A stretch of 64,000 nucleotides of DNA from Deinococcus indicus (GTDB lineage Bacteria > Deinococcota > Deinococci > Deinococcales > Deinococcaceae): the NCBI RefSeq assembly GCF_002198095.1, contig NZ_NHMK01000011.1:1-64000 (forward strand), in the 5' to 3' direction. Of the stretch, positions 44,740 to 52,608 are shown in pieces. Numbering within the stretch: position 1 is the stretch's first letter; the number at the start of each line of letters is the position of its first letter. Below the pieces are notes generated by a model that was not told the DNA's origin, ran no database searches, and saw nothing but the letters and a program-made list of their open reading frames with translations. A program made the translations under genes and the position numbers.

Positions 44740-44757
44740 ATGTCATGGAAATGTCAG
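44740..44757. promoter_or_regulatory. Pho-box-like direct repeat
   Basis: ATGTCAT-GGAA-ATGTCAG (plus strand): two near-identical 7-mers with 4-base spacing, as in the E. coli Pho box (CTGTCAT-N4-CTGTCAT), upstream of the PhoU-like/pit operon. The orientation is opposite to the gene. A TTGACC lies just upstream (minus strand). Confidence 0.55.
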
Positions 44758-44775
44758 GCCGGGCGGTCAAGAACA

Positions 44776-44806
44776 GGCGGGAGGGCCACTGTGGTCACCT
44801 CCCGCC
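44776..44806 (-). terminator. Terminator of the alpha-amylase gene
   Basis: Perfect 9-base-pair stem GGCGGGAGG / CCTCCCGCC followed on the minus strand by TGTTCTTG. Confidence 0.7.
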
Positions 44807-44829
44807 GTCGAAGCTTCAGTGTACCGGGT

Positions 44830-47800
44830 TCAGGGCAACTTGAGGGGTTGCGTGAACGTGGCGCGGCAGGAGGCGTAGCAGTCGGTGATGGTGTTCGCGC
44901 CGGCCGGGGTGCTCCTGGCGTCGGGGATGATGTCGCCTGCGCCGTAGCCGTCCCCGCCGAAGATGCCGCCCATCAGGCCGATGCCGGCGGCGGGTCTGCC
45001 GCTCAGGCCCAGCGCCGTCCAGGGAATCGCGAGTTCCACGGTCTGTTCGGGGGCCGCGCCGCTGCTGGCCTGCAGGTAGTCGGCGGCGTTCACCTCGGGC
45101 GTGGCGGTGTCACTCTGCACGAGGCGCAGCTGGGCCTTCTCGGTGCCGTAGCGGGCGATGAAGGCATTCACGCCGTCCACCTGACCGCCGAAGGTCGCGG
45201 CGCGTTTCCAGGCGTCGAAGCTGTCGGCCTGTTTCGCGCCGCCGGGCGCGGTGTCGAGGTACAGGATGGCGCTGTTGCCGTCCACCCGGTACGTGTACGC
45301 GAGGTACAGGTACTGGGCGTCGCGGTCGGCCCGCAGGCTCAGCCAGTTGTTGTTCGCGCCGAAGGTCCCCTCGGCGGGGCTCTGCACGCTGACGGCGGGA
45401 GCGGTCCAGTCGCTCAGGTCGCCGTCGATGGTGTACTTCGTGCGCAGGTCGCGCGCCAGATCGATGTTCGCGTCCTGCGCGGGTGCGGTGACGCTCCGGG
45501 TGCCGTCCAGGTACCCGCCAGCACTGGCCTTCAGGGTCTGCGCTCCGGCGGGCACGCGCAGGGTGTAGGTGCCGTCCGGGAAGGTGACCGCGTAGTTCAG
45601 GGCCGGGTTGGCGCTCGTGGCTTCCACTAGGGCGCCGCCCAGGTTCTGCCCGCCGCCCGTGACGCGCCCGGTGACCGTGGCGGCCGGGACGGGCTGCTCG
45701 GTGAAGTCGTACGTGCCGCTGTAGGCGTTGCCGTTCGTGCCGACCACGTAGGCGCGGTCACCCTGGCCTGGCGCCTCGTACCCGCCGTTCTTCGCGCCGG
45801 CGCTGTCGTTCCCGAACTTGAACTTCACCTCCCGGAACAGTGGCAGGTCGAGGCTGGTCTTCCACACGCCCGGCGTGTCCTGGGTCATGGGGTACTCGAT
45901 CTGGCTGCCGGTGTCGAAGCGGCGCAGTTCGATGGGGCCGTTGCCCTGCGTGCGGGCGTCCACGGTGAAGGTCACCTTGGCGGTGTTCTTGCTGCCCGGC
46001 GTGCCGGTGGCCGTCACGCCCCGGCTCTCGGCCCCGGCGCTGTCCACCGTGACCACGCGGAAGGTGGTGGTCACGTCGTTCGTCAGGCCGCGCACCAGGA
46101 AGCTGCCCTGCGTGGCGGGAATGGGCGCGAAGTTCACGAGGCGCTCGGCCCCTCCGGCCGTTTTCACGTACACGCGGTACCCGGCGACCTTCGCGTCGGC
46201 GCCCGGCGTCCAGGCGAGCTGCGCGGCGCTGTCGCCGGCCTTCACGGTCAGGCCCGCGACCTCGGGCAGCGCCGGGTTCACGGTGCCGGCCGCGCCAGAG
46301 CCGCCGGGCGCGGTGACGGCCAGCACGCTGCGGGCGGGCACGCGGCCCACCAGTTTGCCCCCGCTGACACTCAGGGTGTTGGTGCGGCCCGTCACCTCGG
46401 TCAGGGCGGTGCCGGAGAAGGTGCCCAGCAGCGGAATCCCGCCGCCACTCAGGCTGCCCAGATCAAGTTCCGTGTCGCCGTTGTTCACCACAAACACCAC
46501 GGGCTGCCCGGCCACGCCCCGCACACCGCTGATCACGCGCCGGTACGCCAGGACGGGCGCGCCGCCGTTCGGGCGCCAGAGTTCCTGCTGCGCGCCGCGC
46601 GTCAGGGCGCGGTACTTGCCTCGCGCGGCGGCCAGGGCGCCCAGGCGCTCGTCGAGCGTGCTGCCGCCCAGGCGCGTGAAGTCCATGGGTTCGCGGTTCC
46701 CCTGTCCCAGGGCGTTGCCGTACGGGTCGCCCAGTCCGGCCTGCGCGATCTCGGTGCCCTGCCAGACGCTGGGCGTCCCGCGCGAGAGGTACATGGTGGA
46801 CAGCGCCATGTCCAGGCGCTCGGCGGCCTGCGCGGCGCTGCCGCCCCGCTCGGTGACCTCGCTGACGAAGCGGCGCACGTCGTGGTTGTCCACGAAGGTC
46901 GTCAGGCGCGTCGGGTCGCGGTACGCGCCGTCCTGCGCGAACACGTCCGCCACGCGGTCCAGGTTGCCGCCCGCGCCGCTCATCTGATCCTTGAACGCGA
47001 AGTACAGCGCGAAGTCGAACACGCTCGGCGCGCCCAGTTCGTCCATGAACCGCGCCAGGAAGGCAGGGTTGCCGTCGAAGACCTCACCGACCGACCAGAC
47101 CCTGGCCGGGTCGCCCACGCCGCCCGCCGCGAAGAACTGCTTCCAGTATGCGTCCGGGACGTGCTTCATGGTGTCGATGCGCAGGCCGTCGATGCCGGTC
47201 GTGTCGCGCCAGTACTTCACGAAGTCGTTCAGGTACGCCGTGACGGCCGGGAGGTCCTGCTTGAAGTCCGGCAGGCCCGCCAGATCGCAGTCGGTGGTCT
47301 TGTTGCTTGACGCGTCGCAGTCGGCTTTCGTGTTGAACCACTCGGGGTTCGTCTTCGTGAGGGTCGCGCCGTACCCGGCGTGGTTCACCACGATGTCCTG
47401 AATGACCTTGATGCCGTTCTTGTGCGCCGCAGCGATCAATGCCCGGTACTCGTCCAGGGTCCCGAGGTGCGGGTCGATCTTCCGGAAATCCTCGGCCCAG
47501 TACCCGTGGTACCCGGCGAAGGCCTTGCCCTGGTTGGGACCGTCCCCGACCGGGATGGCCGGGACCTGCAACACGACCGGCGTGATCCACAGCGCCGTGA
47601 ACCCCATGCGCTTAAAGTACCCTTCCTCGATTTTTGCTTTCAGGCCTGCAAAGTCGCCGCCCTGCCATGCCAGGGGGTTGGTGCGGTCCGCGCGGTCCCC
47701 GGCGTCGCGGTTCGGGCCGTTGTCGTTGGCGGGGTTGCCGTTCGCGAAGCGGTCGGTCATGGCGAAGTAGATGACCTCGTCCTGCCACGCGCGCGCGCCG

Positions 47801-47892
47801 GTGCTGGGGGCTTTGAACAGACTGCAGGCCGACAGGGACAGCGTGAGGGCTGCCAGGGCGCCGGCGCGCCCGACCATATGGAAGCGTTTCAT
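44830..47892 (-). CDS. Secreted multidomain alpha-amylase lipoprotein (GH13)
   Basis: A 1020-residue starch-degrading lipoprotein. Signal peptide with lipobox LSAC (Cys23); GH13 barrel (about 36-450) with nucleophile Asp240 (GLRIDTMKH), acid/base Glu270 (VGEVFDG) and Asp338 (FVDNHD); amylase C-domain; fibronectin type III-like domain (about 515-605); a CBM20-like beta domain (about 615-715); a carboxypeptidase-regulatory-like domain (VTGRVTGGGQNLGGALVEA); and a C-terminal glucodextranase-like/CBM9-like domain (IDGDLSDWTAP..., about 815-1015). Tethered outside, it would cut alpha-glucans. ATG 47892 is preferred because ATG 47904 lies within the -10 box. Confidence 0.9.
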   Translation of the reverse strand: MKRFHMVGRAGALAALTLSLSACSLFKAPSTGARAWQDEVIYFAMTDRFANGNPANDNGPNRDAGDRADRTNPLAWQGGDFAGLKAKIEEGYFKRMGFTALWITPVVLQVPAIPVGDGPNQGKAFAGYHGYWAEDFRKIDPHLGTLDEYRALIAAAHKNGIKVIQDIVVNHAGYGATLTKTNPEWFNTKADCDASSNKTTDCDLAGLPDFKQDLPAVTAYLNDFVKYWRDTTGIDGLRIDTMKHVPDAYWKQFFAAGGVGDPARVWSVGEVFDGNPAFLARFMDELGAPSVFDFALYFAFKDQMSGAGGNLDRVADVFAQDGAYRDPTRLTTFVDNHDVRRFVSEVTERGGSAAQAAERLDMALSTMYLSRGTPSVWQGTEIAQAGLGDPYGNALGQGNREPMDFTRLGGSTLDERLGALAAARGKYRALTRGAQQELWRPNGGAPVLAYRRVISGVRGVAGQPVVFVVNNGDTELDLGSLSGGGIPLLGTFSGTALTEVTGRTNTLSVSGGKLVGRVPARSVLAVTAPGGSGAAGTVNPALPEVAGLTVKAGDSAAQLAWTPGADAKVAGYRVYVKTAGGAERLVNFAPIPATQGSFLVRGLTNDVTTTFRVVTVDSAGAESRGVTATGTPGSKNTAKVTFTVDARTQGNGPIELRRFDTGSQIEYPMTQDTPGVWKTSLDLPLFREVKFKFGNDSAGAKNGGYEAPGQGDRAYVVGTNGNAYSGTYDFTEQPVPAATVTGRVTGGGQNLGGALVEATSANPALNYAVTFPDGTYTLRVPAGAQTLKASAGGYLDGTRSVTAPAQDANIDLARDLRTKYTIDGDLSDWTAPAVSVQSPAEGTFGANNNWLSLRADRDAQYLYLAYTYRVDGNSAILYLDTAPGGAKQADSFDAWKRAATFGGQVDGVNAFIARYGTEKAQLRLVQSDTATPEVNAADYLQASSGAAPEQTVELAIPWTALGLSGRPAAGIGLMGGIFGGDGYGAGDIIPDARSTPAGANTITDCYASCRATFTQPLKLP

Positions 47893-47902
47893 GTAGGCTT
47901 TC

Positions 47903-47932
47903 ATTGAAAGCGGAAGCGCTTCCGGAAGTCAA
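47903..47932 (-). promoter_or_regulatory. alpha-Amylase promoter with operator in the spacer
   Basis: Minus strand TTGACT (47927-47932), an 18-base spacer, TTCAAT (47903-47908). The spacer is filled by a perfect 14-base palindrome CGGAAGCGCTTCCG (47911-47924) with a central CG, the form of LacI-family (maltose/catabolite-type) operators. Confidence 0.75.
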
Positions 47933-47989
47933 CCTTCACCGTTCGCTCACGCGGCAAGCGCGCTGACAGTCCGCCCGGCAGGGCCTGCC

Positions 47990-47995
47990 TACCCT
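47990..47995 (+). promoter_or_regulatory. -10 box of the DUF427 gene
   Basis: TACCCT with 7 bases to the ATG at 48003. Confidence 0.5.
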
Positions 47996-48002
47996 GGGCG
48001 GC

Positions 48003-48287
48003 ATGAAAGCCACCTGGAACGGCGTCACCATCGCCCAGTCCGACGACACCGTGGTCGTCGAGGGCAACCACTACTTCCCCGCAGGCAGCGTCAACCCCGA
48101 GTACCTGCGCCCCAGCACCACCCACACCACCTGCCCCTGGAAGGGCGAGGCCAGCTACCACACCCTGCACGTGAACGGCCAGGACAACCCCGACGCCGCG
48201 TGGTACTACCCCACCCCCAAAGACGCCGCACGGCAGATCGCGGGCCGCGTCGCCTTCTGGAAGGGCGTGACGATCAGCGCAGACTGA
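48003..48287 (+). CDS. DUF427 domain protein
   Basis: A 94-residue protein made of one DUF427 domain: MKATWNGVTIAQSDDTVVVE, GNHYFPAGSVNPEYLRPS, TTCPWKGEASYHTLHVNG, WYYPTPKDAARQIAGRVAF. The family is a small beta fold of unknown biochemical role, widespread in bacteria and fungi. Leaderless ATG start. Its TGA stop is also the beginning of repeat copy F. Confidence 0.9.
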   Translation: MKATWNGVTIAQSDDTVVVEGNHYFPAGSVNPEYLRPSTTHTTCPWKGEASYHTLHVNGQDNPDAAWYYPTPKDAARQIAGRVAFWKGVTISAD

Positions 48288-48335
48288 AACGGACTCCGGT
48301 TGAACGGCTTATAGAGCTACTCAATCCCGAGAGTC
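48285..48335 (+). repeat. Dispersed palindromic element, partial degraded copy F
   Basis: TGAAACGGACTCCGGTTGAAC matches the left end (TGATACGGACTCCGATTGAAT) with four changes; the right end is absent. The TGA serves as the DUF427 stop codon. Confidence 0.6.
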
Positions 48336-48434
48336 TGCACGACTGCTGGAATCGTGTGCTGTACGACCTCGAGGCGGGGCGGCATTCTGAAGGGCGCCTC
48401 GCGCCGTATGGAAACGGAAACGCCTGCACTCGAC

Positions 48435-48440
48435 TACAGT
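48435..48440 (+). promoter_or_regulatory. -10 box of the VOC gene
   Basis: TACAGT with 6 bases to a GTG at 48447. Confidence 0.5.
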
Positions 48441-48446
48441 GCAGTC

Positions 48447-48836
48447 GTGACCCAGGCCACCGTCCCCACCGCTATCCTCGACGGCCTCTTCATCCATGTG
48501 CGTGACCTCGAACGCTCGGCGCGGTGGTACTCGACCCTGCTCGACCTTCCAGTGGACGAACAGGCCCTGAACCGCGACTACTACACGTTGAACGCGCCTC
48601 ACGAGCGCCCGTGGATCACCCTGGATGCCCACGCCAATGACCCGCACTTCACGTTCGCTCCGGCACCTCACCCCATCTGTTCATTCGTGACGGCGGACCT
48701 GGATCTGGCCCGCGAACGCGTGCTGGCACTGGGGGGTCAGGCCGATTCGATCAGGGAGGTACACCCAGGCTTGCGCGCGCTGCGGGTGATGGATATGGAT
48801 GGCAACGCCCTGATGCTCATAGAACGTGCAGAATGA
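48447..48836 (+). CDS. VOC-superfamily (glyoxalase/bleomycin-resistance-like) protein
   Basis: A 129-residue single VOC-fold protein: LDGLFIHVRDLERSARWYST (about residues 10-29), a short beta core, and the C-terminal VMDMDGNALMLIE with the metal-site Glu. Such proteins act as small-molecule isomerases, dioxygenases or drug-sequestering dimers; the role is unknown. The GTG at 48447 is chosen from the -10 box position; the in-frame sequence upstream is not protein-like. Composition is somewhat less GC-rich than its neighbours. Confidence 0.82.
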   Translation: MTQATVPTAILDGLFIHVRDLERSARWYSTLLDLPVDEQALNRDYYTLNAPHERPWITLDAHANDPHFTFAPAPHPICSFVTADLDLARERVLALGGQADSIREVHPGLRALRVMDMDGNALMLIERAE

Positions 48837-48954
48837 TGTCCTGATCGATGAAAATTCACGGAGAGCCGTGCCGCCCGGAACCGCCTGATCCGAGCGGGGG
48901 CAAAACGGGTGCCGGTCGGGCAGGCGCAGAACGCCGGGAAGCGTGCGACCGGCG

Positions 48955-50076
48955 TCAGGCGAGCAGGGGCCGGGGCGCGCCGCTCTCGGAGGCCGCGCCG
49001 CCCAGCAGCACGCGGTTGTGGCCTTCCTCGCCGGCCCGCAGGGCGTCCTGGGCCGCGTGAAGCAGCGAGGCGGCGCTGTCGTGCTCGAACGGACCGTGGA
49101 AGGCCAGTCCGATGCTCACGGTGGGATTCACGCCCTCCAGCGGGCGGGACGCGACCCGCACGCGCAGGCGTTCGCAGGCGGCGCGCGCCGCGCGGGCGTC
49201 GGGGGCGCGGAGCACCACCACCAGCTGGTCCGGGTTCAGGCGGCCCAGCAGGTCCTCGTCCCGCAGGGCGCCGAGGGTCACGCGCGCCACGTGCGCCATC
49301 AGCCGCTCCGTGAAGCCCTGCCCGCGCTGCGTTCCCAGCGCCGTCACGTGATCCAGTTCGATCACGGCGACCCCCAGTCCTTCCGGGCGGCGGCGGAACT
49401 CGCGGGACAGGGCGTTCTCGACACTCCAGCGGTCCGGCAGGCCCGTCAGGGCGTCCCGGCCGTCCGGCAGGCCCTCACCCAGCAGGTCGCGCCGCATCAG
49501 GCCCAGGGTGCGCATGACGGCGCTGTGCTGCCCGGCCAGCAGCAGCAGCGACGCCAGCAGCATCTGACTGACCGCTCCCGCCGCAGGGGACGTGACCGAC
49601 CCGGCCGGGCCGAGCACGAATGCCAGCAGCAGCGCCCCCGACGCGCCCAGGCCCACGACGTTCAGCGGCAGGCTGCCCTGGCGGCCCAGGGTCCACAGGT
49701 GCGCGGCCAGCAGCACCGGCACCCACGGTCCCACCCAGACCAGTGCGCCCAGTTGCAGCGGTTCCGGCAGCCGGAACAGCACGAACCACAGGTGAGCCAG
49801 CAGGTACGCCCAGCTGCCCAGCAGCGTGGTCAGGTGCAGCGTCCGTACCGGGACGCGCGGGTTGTGCAGCGCCGCCACGACCACGGCGATCAGGCCGGCC
49901 AGCGCCGGGAGTGCCACCCGGTCGAAGTCGCTCATGGGCAGCGAGGCCATGCGGATCAGCAGGGCGCCCAGCAGCAGGATCAGCAGCCGCCGGTTGGCCG
50001 CGCGCCGTTCCGACGAGTCCTGATCGGCCCTCCCGGTTGGGGGCGGACGGCGGGACGTGGCGGGGTGCAGGCGCAT
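48955..50076 (-). CDS. Membrane protein with degenerate GGDEF domain
   Basis: A 373-residue protein with about six membrane helices (about 28-175) and a C-terminal GGDEF-fold domain (about 200-365). The domain opens with the family motif DALTGLPDRWSVENAL and has AVIELDHVTAL, but the signature GGDEF is replaced by NPDQL (GRLNPDQLVVVL). Loss of the glycines and Glu predicts no diguanylate cyclase activity; it may bind GTP or c-di-GMP or act as a scaffold. Its signalling partner is unknown. Confidence 0.85.
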   Translation of the reverse strand: MRLHPATSRRPPPTGRADQDSSERRAANRRLLILLLGALLIRMASLPMSDFDRVALPALAGLIAVVVAALHNPRVPVRTLHLTTLLGSWAYLLAHLWFVLFRLPEPLQLGALVWVGPWVPVLLAAHLWTLGRQGSLPLNVVGLGASGALLLAFVLGPAGSVTSPAAGAVSQMLLASLLLLAGQHSAVMRTLGLMRRDLLGEGLPDGRDALTGLPDRWSVENALSREFRRRPEGLGVAVIELDHVTALGTQRGQGFTERLMAHVARVTLGALRDEDLLGRLNPDQLVVVLRAPDARAARAACERLRVRVASRPLEGVNPTVSIGLAFHGPFEHDSAASLLHAAQDALRAGEEGHNRVLLGGAASESGAPRPLLA

Positions 50077-50175
50077 GCTGAGAAGCAGTGCAACACAGCC
50101 ACTCTCACTCTGACCTGACAGTCACCTCGGGCCGGTGGGGGGGGTGGGGGGAGTCCGGGCGTCCGGTCGGGGCGG

Positions 50176-50916
50176 TCAGCGGGGTGCGGCGACCCGCACG
50201 CCCGCTTCCTCCAGCGCCGCCCGCAGCCCGCGTGCCAGGGCCGCCGCCTCGGCGCCGTCGCCGTGCAGGCACAGCGTCCCGGCCGGCACCAGGACCTCCT
50301 CGCCCGTCACGGCGTGCGTGCGGCCCTCGCGGGCGATCCTCACACCCTGCGCGGTGGCGTCCGGGGCGGGCAGCAGCGCGCCGGTCTGACCGCGCGGCCA
50401 CAGGCTGCCGTCCGGGGCGTACCCCCGGTCCGCGAAGCCCTCGCCGACCGCGCGCAGGCCCAGGGTGGCCGCCTCGCGCAGCATCACGCTGCCCTCGCCC
50501 GCCAGTCCGAAGTACAGGCCGACGCCGCTGTCGGCCGCCGCGCGCGCCACCGCCCGCGCCAGCGCCGCGTCACGCACGGCCATGTTGTACAGCATCCCGT
50601 GCGGCTTGACGTGGTTCAGCCGCACCCCCTCGCGCGCCGCGACCGCTTTGAGCGCCTCGATCTGCTCGCGCACGAAGGCCGTAACCTCGTCCGGCGGGAA
50701 GTGCAGTTCGCGCCGCCCGAACCCCTCGCGGTCCGGGAATCCCGGATGCGCCCCGGCCGCCACCCCGAACCGCGCCGCGAGCCGCAGCGAGTCCCGCATG
50801 GTCCCGGCGTCCCCGGCGTGGCCGCCGCAGGCGATGTTCGCGCTCGACACGGCCGCCATCACCGCTTCCTCGTGCGCGCTGCCCTCGCCCAGGTCCGCGT
50901 TCAGGTCAATCTGCAT
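50176..50916 (-). CDS. pxpA: 5-oxoprolinase subunit A (LamB/YcsF family)
   Basis: A 246-residue protein of the ATP-dependent 5-oxoprolinase PxpABC, which converts 5-oxoproline to glutamate. Signature: IDLNADLGEG at the start, SSANIACGGHAGD (about 24-36), GAHPGFPDREGFGRREL (about 55-71), VKPHGMLYN and LCLHGDGAEA. ATG 50916 is preferred; it has a TATGCT box seven bases upstream, inside the end of pxpC, whose stop overlaps by 11 bases. It is the last gene of the pxpB-pxpC-pxpA set. Confidence 0.95.
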   Translation of the reverse strand: MQIDLNADLGEGSAHEEAVMAAVSSANIACGGHAGDAGTMRDSLRLAARFGVAAGAHPGFPDREGFGRRELHFPPDEVTAFVREQIEALKAVAAREGVRLNHVKPHGMLYNMAVRDAALARAVARAAADSGVGLYFGLAGEGSVMLREAATLGLRAVGEGFADRGYAPDGSLWPRGQTGALLPAPDATAQGVRIAREGRTHAVTGEEVLVPAGTLCLHGDGAEAAALARGLRAALEEAGVRVAAPR

Positions 50917-51901
50917 GACGCCCAGCATAGAGCGCCGGCCCGGACCACGCCCGCAGCGACCCTTCCGCCTGCCGCAGCGCCCGCTCCTGCGCGTGCAGGG
51001 CCGCGCGGGCGTCCGGCAGCGGCACGGTCCGGAAGGTCACGCGGTCACCGGGCCGCAGTTGCCCCAGCCGGGGCAGGTCCGCACGGATCACCACGAGCGG
51101 CGTGGGGTACCCGCCGTGCGTTCCGGCGTCCGGCAGCAGCAGGATCGGCCGGCCGTCCGGCGGGAGCTGCACCATGCCCGGCACGTTCGGCACGCTGACC
51201 CGCCCCGGATCTTGCGGGGTCGCCACCGGCCCTTCCAGCCGCACGCCCATCCGGTCCGCCTGCGCGCCCACCGGGAACGCCCGGCCCAGCAGTGCCGCCG
51301 CCAGCGGGCCGGTCAGGTCGGGCGTGGCGGTCACGCGCAGCACCTGCTCAGGCCCCAGCGGCGTGTGCAGGTCCGGCGCCACGAACGCCCGGCGGGGCGT
51401 CAGGGGCGCCGCCGCGCCGACCGTCAGGAGGTCGCCGGCCCGCAGCGCCCGGCCCTCCAGCCCCCCGAAGCCGCCGCGCAGGTCGGTCGAGCGGCTCCCG
51501 AACACCTCCGGCAGGTCCAGGCCGCCGCGCACCGCCAGGAACGCCCGCGCCCCGACCGGCGTGCCCCCCACCCTCAGCGTCTGACCGGCCCGCACCGCCA
51601 CCGCCCGCCAGAGCGGGAAGGGTTCCCCGTCCAGCTGCGCGTCGAACGGCGCCCCGCACAGGCTGACCAGCGCCGCCCCGTGAAAGACCAGCGTGGGACC
51701 GCCCAGCGTGACCTCCAGACCCGCCGCGCCCCCCGCGTTCCCGACCAGGGCGTTCCCCAGCCGCCGCGCGACCGGGTCGGCCGCGCCGCCCGCCGGGACG
51801 CCCAGCGCCCGCACCTGCCGCCCGGCGTCCTGCACGGTCGTCTGCAGGCCGGGCCGCCGCACCTCGATCAGGGGCACCCCGATCAGGGCCGCGCCGCTCA
51901 C
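50906..51901 (-). CDS. pxpC: 5-oxoprolinase subunit C (biotin-dependent carboxyltransferase-like)
   Basis: A 331-residue AHS2/KipA-like domain protein: IEVRRPGLQTTVQDAGR near the start, LEVTLGGPTLVFHG, FLAVRGGLDLPEVFGSRSTD, and the C-terminal GYPTPLVVIRADLPRLGQLRPGD. It is the partner of PxpB in 5-oxoproline phosphorylation and ring opening. The GTG start at 51901 overlaps the pxpB stop (GTGA), showing translational coupling. Confidence 0.93.
   Translation of the reverse strand: MSGAALIGVPLIEVRRPGLQTTVQDAGRQVRALGVPAGGAADPVARRLGNALVGNAGGAAGLEVTLGGPTLVFHGAALVSLCGAPFDAQLDGEPFPLWRAVAVRAGQTLRVGGTPVGARAFLAVRGGLDLPEVFGSRSTDLRGGFGGLEGRALRAGDLLTVGAAAPLTPRRAFVAPDLHTPLGPEQVLRVTATPDLTGPLAAALLGRAFPVGAQADRMGVRLEGPVATPQDPGRVSVPNVPGMVQLPPDGRPILLLPDAGTHGGYPTPLVVIRADLPRLGQLRPGDRVTFRTVPLPDARAALHAQERALRQAEGSLRAWSGPALYAGRHAD
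50924..50929 (-). promoter_or_regulatory. Internal -10 box before pxpA
   Basis: TATGCT (minus strand) with 7 bases to the pxpA ATG, inside the last codons of pxpC; could give a separate leaderless pxpA transcript. Confidence 0.45.
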
Positions 51902-52566
51902 GCGGACTCCGGCTGGCCGGCCGGGACCGCCTCGAAACGCACCCGGTCCCCCGCCCGCCACGGCACCGGTTCGGGGCGCGACAGGTCGAACAGGCGCAGG
52001 TCCGTGCGCCCCACGATCCGCCACCCGCCGGGCGTGGCGCTGGGGTACACGCCCGCCCACGGCCCCCCCAGCGCCACGCTGCCCGCCGGCACCCGTTCAC
52101 GCGGCGCGTCCAGGCGCGGCATCCGCAGTCCGGGCGGCAGGCCGGTCAGGAACGCGAAGCCCGGCGTGAACCCCAGGAACGCCACCTCCAGCGGCGCGGC
52201 GCACAGCGCCTCCACGAACGCGCCCTCGCTCAGGCCCGCGTGGGCGGCGCACCACGTCAGGTCCGGCCCGCCCCGCCCGCCGAAGCGCACCGGAACGGCC
52301 AGCGTCCGCGCCGCCCCCACCCCGGCGGGCGCGGTCAAGTCCAGGGCCGCCAGCCGCGCCCGCAGCGCCGCCTCCAGGTCCGCCGGGTCCAGGCGCAACG
52401 GATCGAACAGCAGCGTCAGCAGGTGCAGCGCCGGAACGACCTCCTGCACGCCCGGCAGGGGAGAGTCCCGCAGCGACGCCAGCAGCGCCCGCGCGCCCGG
52501 CGTGCCCACCGCCAGCGCCGCGTCCCCCAGCCGCGTGAAGGACACCTCTGGACCCGCTCCGTTCAT
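51898..52566 (-). CDS. pxpB: 5-oxoprolinase subunit B (KipI/AHS1 family)
   Basis: A 222-residue AHS1-domain protein: SFTRLGDAALAV, LLFDPLRLDPADL, the family block FLGFTPGFAFLTGLPPGLRMPRLDAPRER (about 129-157), GGPWAGVYPSATPGGWRIVGRT and LFDLSRPEPVPWRAGDRVRF. First gene of the pxpB-pxpC-pxpA operon. It is divergent from the nitrilase-like gene, the two ATGs 43 bases apart. Confidence 0.94.
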   Translation of the reverse strand: MNGAGPEVSFTRLGDAALAVGTPGARALLASLRDSPLPGVQEVVPALHLLTLLFDPLRLDPADLEAALRARLAALDLTAPAGVGAARTLAVPVRFGGRGGPDLTWCAAHAGLSEGAFVEALCAAPLEVAFLGFTPGFAFLTGLPPGLRMPRLDAPRERVPAGSVALGGPWAGVYPSATPGGWRIVGRTDLRLFDLSRPEPVPWRAGDRVRFEAVPAGQPESA

Positions 52567-52593
52567 GCCCGCATCATCTCACGCGCCGCCCGG

Positions 52594-52599
52594 TACGCT
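52594..52599 (+). promoter_or_regulatory. -10 box of the nitrilase-like gene
   Basis: TACGCT, 9 bases before the ATG at 52609. Confidence 0.4.
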
Positions 52600-52608
52600 G
52601 GACCGCAC

